Assembly: GCF_900091455.1 (NCBI RefSeq)
Contig: NZ_LT607412.1
Span: forward strand, 2,418,001 to 2,482,000
Direction: 5' to 3'
From: Micromonospora coriariae
GTDB lineage: Bacteria > Actinomycetota > Actinomycetes > Mycobacteriales > Micromonosporaceae
Length of the DNA stretch: 64,000 bases
The position numbers and the translations under genes were made by a program. Within the stretch, counting starts at the first letter, position 1; the number at the start of each line of letters is the position of its first letter. Below the pieces are notes generated by a model. It saw only the letters and a program-made list of their open reading frames with translations, searched no databases and was not told where the DNA came from. This document shows, in pieces, positions 1-7,548 of the stretch.

Positions 1-1003
1 GCTCCTCGACCACCAGCTCCACCTCCGGCCGGGTGGCCAGTGCGCGCAGCGTGCCCCGCAGCTGGCCGAAGACCGGGCGCAGGTCCACCTCTGCCCAGTC
101 CGGCTCGATCCGGCCGGACTCCGCCTTGGCCAGGTCGAGCAGCTCGTTGACAAGCGTGAGCAGGTCCGCCGCCGAGGAGCGGATCAGGCCGACCTGGCGA
201 GCCTGCTCGGCGGTGAGCGGGTCGGAGGAGGAGTCGGCGAGCAGCCGCCCCAGCCCGATGATCGCGGTGACCGGAGCGCGCAGCTCGTGGCTCACGTTGG
301 CCAGGAACCGGCTCTTGGACTCGCTCGCCGCGCGCAGTTGGGCCGACTTCTCGTCCAGCTCGGCGTAGAGGGCGACCACGCCCCGGTTGGTCTCCTCCAG
401 CTCCTCGGTCAGCTGGTTGTAGAGCGCCAACACGCCCCGGTTCGTCTCGGCCAGTTCCTCGTTCAGCACGGCCAGCTCGTCGCGTTGGCTGCGTACCTCG
501 TCGAGCGCCGCGATGAGCTGCCCGTTCTGCACGGTCAGCTCGTCCAGCGCGCTGGCCGGGGCGGTGCGGCCGAGTTCAGCGCGGAACTCGGCGAGCCGCT
601 CCGGGGTTGGCGTCGGCGCGTTGACCGGGACTCGTCGGGACATCCTCACGACCGTAGCCCCCTGGACGCTCGACACGCTCAGCGTGTCGACCAGCCGGGA
701 CACCGCGCCGGACTGCGGCTCGTACCGGCCGTCCGGCAGCGGCGCCACCGGAGCCAGGTCGGTGCGGAGGTGGAACCGGCCGTCGACGCCCGCGTCGAGG
801 TGGAAGGAGACGTCCGCTCCCCCGACCGCGTGGAGCAGGTCCCGGGCCACCTCGCTGAGTGCGGTGGCGATCCGGATCTGGTCCTGGTGTTCCAGGCCGA
901 CCACGGCGGCCACCTCACGGCCCCGCTGGCGGATCACGAAGATATCCTGCTCGACCCGCAGCGCAATCTGGAGCAGCGGCAGCGCTGTCGGCTCCCCGGT
1001 CAC
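1..1003 (-). CDS. Sensor histidine kinase, N-terminal 334 residues (runs off left edge)
   Basis: The reading frame opens with GTG at 1003, whose first bases overlap the stop of the upstream phosphatase gene (GTGA), so the two are translationally coupled. No stop occurs before the window edge. The N-terminal 130 residues have an RsbW/GAF-like look. A coiled-coil follows, with repeated heptads such as ELAETNRGVLALYNQL and ELEETNRGVVALYAEL. Next comes a HisKA domain with the phospho-acceptor motif FLANVSHELRAPVTAI (His about residue 237). The ATPase domain lies outside the window. It is the last visible gene of the stressosome operon and probably senses or relays the phosphatase/RsbT output. Its ligand is unknown. 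Confidence 0.85.
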   Translation of the reverse strand, partial: MTGEPTALPLLQIALRVEQDIFVIRQRGREVAAVVGLEHQDQIRIATALSEVARDLLHAVGGADVSFHLDAGVDGRFHLRTDLAPVAPLPDGRYEPQSGAVSRLVDTLSVSSVQGATVVRMSRRVPVNAPTPTPERLAEFRAELGRTAPASALDELTVQNGQLIAALDEVRSQRDELAVLNEELAETNRGVLALYNQLTEELEETNRGVVALYAELDEKSAQLRAASESKSRFLANVSHELRAPVTAIIGLGRLLADSSSDPLTAEQARQVGLIRSSAADLLTLVNELLDLAKAESGRIEPDWAEVDLRPVFGQLRGTLRALATRPEVELVVEE

Positions 1004-2022
1004 GCCCAGGACCTCGCGACCAGCACGCAGGCGTCGTCGCGCCGCACGCCGGCGTCGCGCAGCAGTGTCGCCGCCATCACCAGCGGGGACCGCTCGGCCA
1101 GGCCGGGGTAGTCGGTCAACCGCCAGCGGTCGACCACTCCGTCGCTGTGCATCACCAGCCGTGCGCCCGGGCCGAACGGGTAGTCGTACCCCCGGACCGT
1201 CGGCCGCTGGTGCCCGGCGATGCCGGGCAGCGACACCAGCCCCCGGCGCTGGCCGTCGCCCTCGACCACCACGCCGGCGATGTTGCCCAGCCCGGCGTAG
1301 TGCAGCAACCCGGCTTCCGGCGACAGCTCGGCGACCGCCAGCGCCGCGCCGCGGGTGTACGCCATCGACCCGTGCAGGTGGCTGACGACAGTTGCCGGCG
1401 GGCCGGCCGGCGCGTCGCGGAACGCGGCCAGCGCCGCCTCGGTGGCGGCGGCGGCCAACGGGCCGTGCCCCAGGCCGTCGCTGACCAGCACCTGGTGCCG
1501 GCCGTCGACGACCCGGACGGCGTACCCGTCACCGCAGACCGTCTCGCCGGTCAGCGGCCGGGTGAGGGCGCCAGCCCAGGACGGCCGGGCCGGCTCGGCC
1601 GGCCAGACCTGCACGGCGAGGACTGTGCCGCGGCCGGGCACCGAGTATCCGTCGAACCAGCTCGCCTGTCGGACGATGGCGCCCAGACCGATGCCGAGCG
1701 TGCCGCTGGTGGAGTGCCCGTCCTGGGAGGAGACGCTCAGGTCAGCCATGCCGGGCCCGGAGTCGATGGCCAGCAGCTCCACGCCGGCCTGCCCGGCCCG
1801 GCGTACCGGCCGGAGCAGCACGACACCTTCGTCGGCGTGCTTGACCAGGTTGCTGGTCAGCTCCGCGGCGACGATGGCCAGGTCGGCGATGCGCGGCTGA
1901 CCCAGCTGCACCTGCTCGCCGAGGCGCTCGGCGGCGCGCCGGACGGCGCTGGCCGTGCTGCCGGCCTCGACCCGGAACCAGATGCCGCTGTCGGTGACCG
2001 CGTCCTCGTTCAACGGGACCAC
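1000..2022 (-). CDS. HATPase-SpoIIE (PP2C) phosphatase fusion, RsbX-like
   Basis: This 340-residue protein joins an RsbW/RsbT-type ATPase to a PP2C phosphatase. The ATPase covers about residues 20-140, with the N-box AAELTSNLVKHA and the G1 box IDSGPGM. The SpoIIE/RsbX-type phosphatase covers about 150-340, with metal-binding motifs VSDGLGHG and MHSDGVVDRW. The start is GTG at 2022, 13 bp inside the end of rsbT. In Bacillus, RsbX dephosphorylates RsbR and RsbS to reset the stressosome, and the same role is inferred here. The ATPase fusion is not present in Bacillus RsbX and suggests it also binds a STAS partner. Confidence 0.85.
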   Translation of the reverse strand: MVPLNEDAVTDSGIWFRVEAGSTASAVRRAAERLGEQVQLGQPRIADLAIVAAELTSNLVKHADEGVVLLRPVRRAGQAGVELLAIDSGPGMADLSVSSQDGHSTSGTLGIGLGAIVRQASWFDGYSVPGRGTVLAVQVWPAEPARPSWAGALTRPLTGETVCGDGYAVRVVDGRHQVLVSDGLGHGPLAAAATEAALAAFRDAPAGPPATVVSHLHGSMAYTRGAALAVAELSPEAGLLHYAGLGNIAGVVVEGDGQRRGLVSLPGIAGHQRPTVRGYDYPFGPGARLVMHSDGVVDRWRLTDYPGLAERSPLVMAATLLRDAGVRRDDACVLVARSWA

Positions 2023-2429
2023 TTGGTGACCGTGATGCGGGTGCCGGTCTCGGCCGATGTCTCGATCTGGAACTCGTCGACGAGTCGCCGCGCGCCGCTG
2101 AGACCGAGCCCGAGCCCCCCACCGGTGGTGTACCCGTCGGTGAAGGCCAGGTCGAGGTCGGGGATGCCGGGCCCGGAGTCGACGAAGACGATCCGGAGCC
2201 CGCGGCGCCGCCCGTTCTCCACGGTCGTCACCTCCACCGTGCCGCCGCCGCCGTACACCAGTGTGTTGCGGGCCAGCTCGCTCGCCGCGGTGACCACCTT
2301 GGTCTGGTCGACCAGGGAGAGCTTGACGGCCACCGCCACGGCGCGGACCAGTTGCCGGACGCGCACCACGTCCTCGTCACCCCGGATCGCCTGCGCCTGC
2401 GGGTGACCCAGGTCGAGGCCCGCGGTCAC
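2010..2429 (-). CDS. rsbT: Stressosome serine/threonine kinase RsbT
   Basis: This 139-residue protein is a GHKL-family kinase. It shows the N-box ASELARNTLVYGGGG (residues 49-63), the G1 box FVDSGPGIPD, and the G2 box TTGGGLGLGLSGARRL. In Bacillus, RsbT phosphorylates RsbS and RsbR and is then released to activate RsbU. The GTG start at 2429 overlaps the TGA of rsbS (GTGA), which indicates coupled translation. A longer upstream frame exists, but it runs antisense-style through rsbS and is arginine-rich, so it was not used. No rsbU-type activator target is seen nearby; the neighbouring ATPase-phosphatase or kinase may be the downstream partner. Confidence 0.93.
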   Translation of the reverse strand: MTAGLDLGHPQAQAIRGDEDVVRVRQLVRAVAVAVKLSLVDQTKVVTAASELARNTLVYGGGGTVEVTTVENGRRRGLRIVFVDSGPGIPDLDLAFTDGYTTGGGLGLGLSGARRLVDEFQIETSAETGTRITVTKWSR

Positions 2430-2836
2430 GGCGTGGCCGTCTCGGCGTCCGGATCGTCGTCGAGCTGGTGGTCGAGCTCGTCGGCGCGGGCCGCCGCGAT
2501 CAGCTCCATGCCGCGCTCGACGTTCAGCGCGGTACGGATGCCGTTCAGCGACAGCCCGAGTTCGACCAGGGTGATGGCGACGGCGGGGCGCATCCCGACC
2601 ACCACCGTCTCCGCGTCGAGGACCTTGGAGATCGACGCGATGGTGGAGAGCATCCGCCCGACGAAGGAGTCGACGATGTCCAGCGCTGTGATGTCGATGA
2701 TGACGCCGTGGCAGCCGGTGGCGACGATCCGCTCGGCGAGGTCCTCCTGGAGCTGAATCGCGGTCTGGTCGGACATGTCGAGCTGGATGGAGACGAGCAG
2801 GATGTCGCCGATCTTGAGGATCGGCACGCGTTCCAT
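2426..2836 (-). CDS. rsbS: Stressosome STAS protein RsbS
   Basis: This 136-residue single STAS domain begins MERVPILKIGDILLVSIQ. The conserved phospho-acceptor region is IDITALDIVDSFVGRM, and the Ser of VDSF corresponds to Ser59 of Bacillus RsbS. The tail after about residue 118 is acidic and probably disordered. RsbS forms the stressosome core with RsbR and sequesters RsbT. Its ATG overlaps the rsbR stop by one base (TGATG). Family size and gene order match the classical rsbRST module. Confidence 0.95.
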   Translation of the reverse strand: MERVPILKIGDILLVSIQLDMSDQTAIQLQEDLAERIVATGCHGVIIDITALDIVDSFVGRMLSTIASISKVLDAETVVVGMRPAVAITLVELGLSLNGIRTALNVERGMELIAAARADELDHQLDDDPDAETATP

Positions 2837-3696
2837 CAGGCGTCCCGGCGCGGCTGACGGCGGGCGGTCTCCACCCCGTTGAGTCGCAGCACGTGGCGCA
2901 ACGCGTCGGCGAGGCTCGCCTTGGTGGCGATGTCACCGAACTCGATCCCGAGCGCGACGATGGTCTGCGCGATCTGCGGACGGATGCCGGAGATGATGCA
3001 GTCGGCGCCCATCAGACGAGCGGCCACCACGGTCTTCAGGATGTGCTGGGCGACCTGGGTGTCGACCGCCGGGACGCCGGTGATGTCGATGATCGCGTAC
3101 GGGGAGCTGGTGTCGACCAGGGTCTGCAGCAGCCGCTCCATGACCACCTGGGCCCGGGCCGAGTCCAGGGTGCCGACCAGCGGAACGGCGACCACGCCCT
3201 CCCAGAGCTTGACCACCGGCGTGGAGAGCTCGAGCAGCTGCTCGGCCTGGTCGGCGATCAGGCTCTCCCGGGTGCGGACGAAGCTCTCGAAGGTGAACAG
3301 GCCCAGCTCGTCGACCAGACCGGAGAAGGCGACGTAGTCGCCCAGCGCGTTGTCCCCGCCGGCCTCCTCCACGAGCCCGACCAGCACCTCCTTGAGCGCG
3401 AAGACGCTGATCGCGGTCTCCGTGGCGGAGAAGCCCTGCCGGGCCCGGCCGCGGGACAGGTCGGAAAGCGCGGCGCGCAACTCGGCGGCGTTCTCGGAGG
3501 ACAGGTCGATGGCGCCGTGCTCGCCGGCGGCGACGATGGCGGTGTGCAGATCCTGGACCTGCCGGCGCAGCTCGGCCTGGCTCAACCGGCCGCGCAACGA
3601 ACCGGAGACGATCTCGGTCCACTGCTGCGTGACCCGCTCGGCGTGCCCGCCGAGCAGCGCGGCGAGCCGACCACTTTCCTCGGCGCTCAACGCCAT
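2836..3696 (-). CDS. rsbR: Stressosome co-antagonist RsbR (RsbRD-type)
   Basis: This 286-residue protein has an alpha-helical RsbRD-type N-terminal sensory domain (about residues 1-150, not a globin) and a C-terminal STAS domain (about 160-275). The Thr of VDTQVAQHILK matches a phosphorylation site in Bacillus RsbR. I chose the ATG at 3696 because a GAGGGGGG ribosome binding site lies just upstream; the longer frame to 3879 has no binding site and enters the divergent promoter region. It is the first gene of the operon rsbR-rsbS-rsbT-phosphatase-kinase and is the likely signal-receiving subunit. Confidence 0.93.
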   Translation of the reverse strand: MALSAEESGRLAALLGGHAERVTQQWTEIVSGSLRGRLSQAELRRQVQDLHTAIVAAGEHGAIDLSSENAAELRAALSDLSRGRARQGFSATETAISVFALKEVLVGLVEEAGGDNALGDYVAFSGLVDELGLFTFESFVRTRESLIADQAEQLLELSTPVVKLWEGVVAVPLVGTLDSARAQVVMERLLQTLVDTSSPYAIIDITGVPAVDTQVAQHILKTVVAARLMGADCIISGIRPQIAQTIVALGIEFGDIATKASLADALRHVLRLNGVETARRQPRRDA

Positions 3697-3861
3697 TGCG
3701 GAACCCCCCTCGACCTGGACCGGGCGGACTCTATCACCGGGGGCTGCTGCACTACTTGTCCCGCAGCAACGGAATGACGATGGCCACCGGATCCCGGCTC
3801 CCGTTCTGCGTGTGACCCCCATCGTGGGATACCGTTCCCCCGATAACAGGAGGTCTGGCGA

Positions 3862-4218
3862 ATGTCCTTGACGGTGCACACGGAACAGCGCGGCGACGTG
3901 GTCGTCGTGTCGGTCGCGGGCGAGCTGGACATGGCGACCGCACCCCAGTTGCAGGACCAGATCACCGACCTGCTCGACAAGGGCCGCAACCGGCTGGTGT
4001 TCGATCTGGCGGACGTCTCGTTCTGCGACTCGACAGGTCTGTCGGTCTTCGTCCGCGCCAAGAACAGCTGCGACGAGTCCGGCGGCGTGGTGCGGCTGGC
4101 CGCCCCGCAGCGGGGGGTGCTACGCATCCTCGAGGTGAGCGGTCTGGTCGAGGTGCTGCAGACCTACCCGACGGTGGATCAGGCCGTCGCCGGCGACTCG
4201 ACGCCCGCCTCCTCCTGA
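3862..4218 (+). CDS. STAS anti-sigma factor antagonist (RsbV/BldG-like)
   Basis: This 118-residue protein is a single STAS domain with the hallmark loop VSFCDSTGLSVFVRA. The Ser of DSTGL is the expected phosphorylation site. Members bind and neutralise anti-sigma kinases when dephosphorylated. An AGGAGG ribosome binding site sits at 3850-3855, 6 bases before the ATG. It is transcribed divergently from the stressosome operon across a 165-bp promoter region. No anti-sigma factor or sigma gene is adjacent, so its partner is encoded elsewhere. Confidence 0.92.
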   Translation: MSLTVHTEQRGDVVVVSVAGELDMATAPQLQDQITDLLDKGRNRLVFDLADVSFCDSTGLSVFVRAKNSCDESGGVVRLAAPQRGVLRILEVSGLVEVLQTYPTVDQAVAGDSTPASS

Positions 4219-4231
4219 TCGCTGCCGCTGC

Positions 4232-5506
4232 TCACTCGTCCTCGACGTAGCGGGGGCGGGCGATCGCCATGCCCGCCGCCGTCTGCACGGCGAGCGCGAC
4301 CAGCAGGAACCCGATCGGCGCGGTCCAGCCGCCGGTGAGCTCGTAGAGGATGCCGACCAGCAGCGGGCCGAGGGCGGCGATCACATACCCGGTGCTCTGC
4401 GCGAACGCGGAGAGCGCGACGGTTCCCTCGGCGGTCCGTGCGCGCAGGCCGATGGTGGTCAGGATCATCGGGAAGGCGCCCTGGCCGATCGCCAGCAGGA
4501 TCACCCAGAGCAGGGCAGCGCCGTGCGGGGCCAGCGCCAGCCCGAGGTAGGCCAGCGTCGACGCGGTGGTCAGCCCGAGCACCAGCGGGCGCAGCGTCGC
4601 GAGGCGGCCGGCCACGGTGGGCATCAGCAGCGCGATCGGCACGCCGAGCGCGGTCACCCCGGCGAGCAGCAGCCCCGCCGACTCGGGCTGGTAGCCGGCG
4701 TCCCGGAACAGCTGGGCCAGCCAGCCCATGATCGCGTACCCGCTCAGCGACTGTGCGCCGAAGTAGAGGGCCATCGCCCAACCGAGGCGCGTCCGCTCCG
4801 GCCGGATCCGCGCCGCCGGGGCGGCGGCCACCGTCGGGGTCGCCCGCCGCGCGGCCGTCCGGGTTCGCAGCGCCAGCGGCACCCACGGGAGTACGGCCAC
4901 CGCGGCCATCGCGGCCCAGATGCCGAGCCCGGCCCGCCAGGACCCGAAGGCGTGCGCGATCGGCACCGCGGAGGCCGCGGCCACAGTGGTGCCCGCGGTC
5001 AGTGTCATCGTGTACGCCCCGGTGACCAGGCCGGTGCGGTGCGGGAAGTGCTGCTTGACCAGCATCGGCAGCAGGATGTTCGCGACCGCGATGCCGGCCA
5101 GCGCCAACGCGCTGGTGAGCAGGAAGACCCAGGTCGAGTCGGTGGCGACCCGCAACACCTGACCGGCGACGAGGGCGAGCATGGCGACCACCAGGATCCG
5201 GGCCGGCGCCACCCGGCGGACCAGCCACGGGGTGAGCGCGCCGAGGCCGGCGAACGCGATGGTCGGCAGGGTGGTGACCAGACCGGCGGTGGTTCCGGAG
5301 AGCCCCAGCCCGTCGCGCACCTCGTCGAGCAGGGCGCCGAGGCTGGTCACCGCGGCGCGCAGGTTGAGCGCGACCAGCAGCATCCCGACCAGCACGAGCG
5401 CGCCGCCGGTCGCCGGGTGGCTCCGACGGCCCGCACCGGGGTCGCGCGCCGGGACGGAATCGGCGGGGGCGGGCGGCGCCGGAGCGGCGGTCGGTGGCGG
5501 GGTCAT
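4232..5506 (-). CDS. MFS transporter, CynX/NimT-type
   Basis: This 424-residue protein has about 12 hydrophobic segments in two bundles. An early helix is GALVLVGMLLVALNLRAAV, the central loop of about 30 residues is Ala/Arg-rich, and the second half starts near RTRLGWAMALYFGAQSL. This pattern matches the CynX/NimT branch of the major facilitator superfamily (cyanate or 2-nitroimidazole export). The substrate is not readable from sequence. I used the ATG at 5506; the longer frame to 6052 runs antisense across the GntR gene. It is divergent from that GntR regulator, which is a likely controller. Its stop lies 13 bases from the convergent STAS gene. Confidence 0.85.
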   Translation of the reverse strand: MTPPPTAAPAPPAPADSVPARDPGAGRRSHPATGGALVLVGMLLVALNLRAAVTSLGALLDEVRDGLGLSGTTAGLVTTLPTIAFAGLGALTPWLVRRVAPARILVVAMLALVAGQVLRVATDSTWVFLLTSALALAGIAVANILLPMLVKQHFPHRTGLVTGAYTMTLTAGTTVAAASAVPIAHAFGSWRAGLGIWAAMAAVAVLPWVPLALRTRTAARRATPTVAAAPAARIRPERTRLGWAMALYFGAQSLSGYAIMGWLAQLFRDAGYQPESAGLLLAGVTALGVPIALLMPTVAGRLATLRPLVLGLTTASTLAYLGLALAPHGAALLWVILLAIGQGAFPMILTTIGLRARTAEGTVALSAFAQSTGYVIAALGPLLVGILYELTGGWTAPIGFLLVALAVQTAAGMAIARPRYVEDE

Positions 5507-5512
5507 GGCTTC

Positions 5513-5534
5513 TAACCTACAATCATGGGATGAA
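5513..5534. promoter_or_regulatory. Divergent MFS/GntR promoter region with small palindrome
   Basis: The 50-bp gap between the two divergent genes holds an 11-bp element TCATGGGATGA (5523-5533) with 4-bp inverted arms. On the minus strand a TAGGTT hexamer (5519-5514) is placed so that transcription would start at the MFS ATG itself (leaderless). A binding role for the neighbouring GntR protein is an inference; the arms are short. Confidence 0.35.
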
Positions 5535-5556
5535 TTTGGGACCGGTGATGTAACCA

Positions 5557-6249
5557 GTGCCACCGTCGGTCGATTCCTTCTCCGCGCCGCCGGTGCCGCC
5601 CCGCGGCCATCGGGTCCGGCAGACCATCGAGCAGCTCCGGGCCCGGATCCTGGGCGGCGAGTGGCCGGTCGGCGGGCGCATCCCCACCGAGCCACAGCTG
5701 GTCGCCGCGCTGGGCGTCGGGCGCAACACCGTCCGCGAGGCGGTCCGCGCCCTGGTGCACGCCGGGGTGCTGGAGTGCCGGCAGGGCTCCGGCACGTACG
5801 TGGTGTCCACCGACGAACTGGCGCCGGTCGTGGCCCGCCGGCTCGGCGACGACCGGATGACCGAGGTGATCGAGGTACGGCGCGCCTTCGAGGTGGAGGC
5901 CGCCCGGCTCGCCGCCCTGCGGCGTACCCCGCAGGACATGGCGGCGCTCGACGGCGCGCTCGCCGAGCGCGAGGCGGCCTGGCGCGGCGGCCGGGTGGAC
6001 ATGTTCGTCGAGGCGGACGCGGCGCTGCACACCGCGGTGGTCGCCGCCGCACACAACGCCATGCTCGCCGAGCTGTACGCCTCGGTCGGCACCGCCCTGC
6101 GCAGCACGGTCGCCCAGGCGATGGGGGACGCGCTCACACCCGAGCGCTACGTCGACCACGCCCGGCTGGTGGAGGCGATCCGGGCCGGCGATCCGGGCCG
6201 GGCAGCGATCGAAGCCGGCGCTTTTCTGGAGCCCGCCCCAGGGGCATAG
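5557..6249 (+). CDS. FadR-family GntR transcriptional regulator
   Basis: This 230-residue protein has an N-terminal GntR winged helix (about residues 15-85). Key residues are IPTEPQLVAALGVGRNTVREAVRAL and the wing GSGTYVV. An all-helical FCD ligand-binding domain (about 95-225) follows, with His residues in ADAALHTAVVAAAHN and VDHARLVEAI that usually bind a metal and a carboxylate ligand. The start is GTG at 5557. It is divergent from the MFS transporter, which it probably represses or activates in response to an organic acid. Confidence 0.88.
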   Translation: MPPSVDSFSAPPVPPRGHRVRQTIEQLRARILGGEWPVGGRIPTEPQLVAALGVGRNTVREAVRALVHAGVLECRQGSGTYVVSTDELAPVVARRLGDDRMTEVIEVRRAFEVEAARLAALRRTPQDMAALDGALAEREAAWRGGRVDMFVEADAALHTAVVAAAHNAMLAELYASVGTALRSTVAQAMGDALTPERYVDHARLVEAIRAGDPGRAAIEAGAFLEPAPGA

Positions 6250-6288
6250 GTTGTGCCGGACGGAAATCCGGACACCTCGGGAGTACGA

Positions 6289-6762
6289 ATGCTCAAGGGC
6301 TTCAAAGACTTCATCATGCGCGGCAACGTCATCGACCTGGCTGTCGGTGTCGTCATCGGCGCCGCGTTCACGACAGTGGTCACGTCGCTGACGAACGCGT
6401 TCCTCAAACCATTGATCGCGCTGTTCGTGCTGCTGATCACCGGCAAGGACAACGGCCTTGAGGGTGCCGCCTGGACGATCCGCGGCATCGATTTCGACTG
6501 GATCAGCTTCGTGAACGCGGTGATCACCTTCCTGCTCACCGCAGCGGCGCTGTACTTCCTCGTGGTGTTCCCGATGAACAAGCTGGCCGAGCGGCGCCAG
6601 CGCGGCGAGGAGCCGCCGCCGGCGGCGCCGAGCGAGGAGATCAAGCTGCTCACCGAGATCCGGGACGCGCTGCTCTCCGCCGGCCACGCCACCCCTGGCC
6701 AGCAGCGCGGCGCGTTGGACGACGTGCTGGGCCGCCGCACGGAGCCACCGGCGCCGCGCTGA
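6289..6762 (+). CDS. mscL: Large-conductance mechanosensitive channel MscL
   Basis: This 157-residue protein begins with the family signature MLKGFKDFIMRGNVIDLAVG, the amphipathic N-helix leading into TM1. TM1 has the gate residues GVVIGAAFTTVVTSL, and a second TM follows (FVNAVITFLLTAAALYFLVV). The periplasmic-side loop is short. The C-terminus (about 115-157) is a charged helix plus a Pro-rich tail. I chose the ATG at 6289 rather than an upstream in-frame GTG, because it matches family N-termini and has CGGGAG at 6278-6283. MscL opens under membrane tension to release solutes on hypo-osmotic shock. A strong terminator follows. Confidence 0.96.
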   Translation: MLKGFKDFIMRGNVIDLAVGVVIGAAFTTVVTSLTNAFLKPLIALFVLLITGKDNGLEGAAWTIRGIDFDWISFVNAVITFLLTAAALYFLVVFPMNKLAERRQRGEEPPPAAPSEEIKLLTEIRDALLSAGHATPGQQRGALDDVLGRRTEPPAPR

Positions 6763-6777
6763 CCGCCGGATGCACAT

Positions 6778-6806
6778 CGGCCCCTGTGGGATTCCCGCAG
6801 GGGCCG
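6778..6806 (+). terminator. Rho-independent type hairpin after mscL
   Basis: A 9-bp G+C arm (CGGCCCCTG pairing with CAGGGGCCG), one T-G wobble, then GGG/CCC around an ATT loop, starts 16 bases after the mscL stop. It is followed by CCCCTTCTCGT rather than a clean T-run. Confidence 0.8.
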
Positions 6807-6841
6807 CCCCTTCTCGTACGTGTGTTCGATAGAGTCCGCCC

Positions 6842-7093
6842 ATGGAGCAGCGGAAGCACTGGTGGAACGGGAAATGGGGGCGGCTGGCCCGACGGGACGT
6901 CTTCCTCCGGGTGGACGCCGACCGGTGGCACGTCGAGCAGCGGGCCGGCGGCGCCGAGGGCATCTCCCGGTTCTACGAATACGGCAGTGCGGACGAGGCC
7001 GAGGAGACGGTCCGGGCGCTGCTCGACGGTCCGGACACCTGGCGCGAGCTGTCCCCGCGCCCGCCGGGCGGCTGGACCCTCCCGAACAGCTGA
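6842..7093 (+). CDS. Conserved small hypothetical protein (83 aa)
   Basis: This 83-residue soluble protein is rich in Trp and Arg (MEQRKHWWNGKWGRLARRDVFLR). The pattern VDADRWHVEQRAGG...FYEYGSADEAEETVRALL suggests a small alpha/beta fold with a two-stranded sheet followed by a helix. I do not recognise a named family. Codon third positions are strongly G/C, and it has its own gap on both sides, so it looks like a real, separately transcribed gene. The ATG is the first in frame. Confidence 0.7.
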   Translation: MEQRKHWWNGKWGRLARRDVFLRVDADRWHVEQRAGGAEGISRFYEYGSADEAEETVRALLDGPDTWRELSPRPPGGWTLPNS

Positions 7094-7176
7094 GTGCCGC
7101 TGCTGCCGGGCAGGCTGAGCGCCGGGCGGGGCGGCGACGGCGTTTAGCGGCGTACCGCCCCGGGAACCGCGATGAG

Positions 7177-7548
7177 ATGGATCAGCAGGACGAGCAGCAG
7201 GCGACCATCTCGCGGATCACCACCGGGATGCCGGTGATCGACCCCGCCGGCACCGAGGTCGGCACCGTCGATCTCGTCCAACGGGGTGATCCGTACGCGG
7301 TGACCGTCCAGGCGCCGGCCGCCGACCCGGGCAGCAGCCTGGACGAGCTGATCGAGGCCACCGCGGTCGAGGAGCCCGATGTGCCGGCCGATCTGGCGGC
7401 CCGACTGTTGCACAGCGGCTACCTGAAGGTCTCCACCGAGTTGGTCGACGCCGGCGCGGTGTACGTGCCGGCCGACCGGATCGCCGCTGTCTCGGACGGC
7501 CGGGTGCGGCTCGCGGTCGGCGTGTCCGACCTGCCCGCCGAGGAGTGA
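7177..7548 (+). CDS. DUF2171/PRC-barrel-like small protein
   Basis: This 123-residue protein contains the motif ISRITTGMPVIDPAGTEVGTVDLV near the N-terminus and VYVPADRIAAVSDGRVRLAV near the C-terminus. This is the two-part beta pattern typical of DUF2171/PRC-barrel-like actinobacterial proteins. Function is unknown; such domains often bind RNA or other proteins. I used the ATG at 7177. The frame is open further upstream, but that sequence is Arg/Ala-rich and crosses the 83-aa gene. Its 3' end overlaps the C-terminal end of the convergent BenE-type gene by 130 bp. Confidence 0.7.
   Translation: MDQQDEQQATISRITTGMPVIDPAGTEVGTVDLVQRGDPYAVTVQAPAADPGSSLDELIEATAVEEPDVPADLAARLLHSGYLKVSTELVDAGAVYVPADRIAAVSDGRVRLAVGVSDLPAEE

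Noticed and set aside
2010..2936. A 308-aa reading of rsbT with a long N-terminal extension
   Set aside because: The first 169 residues are an out-of-frame reading of rsbS; the GTG at 2429 gives the normal RsbT length and overlaps the rsbS stop.
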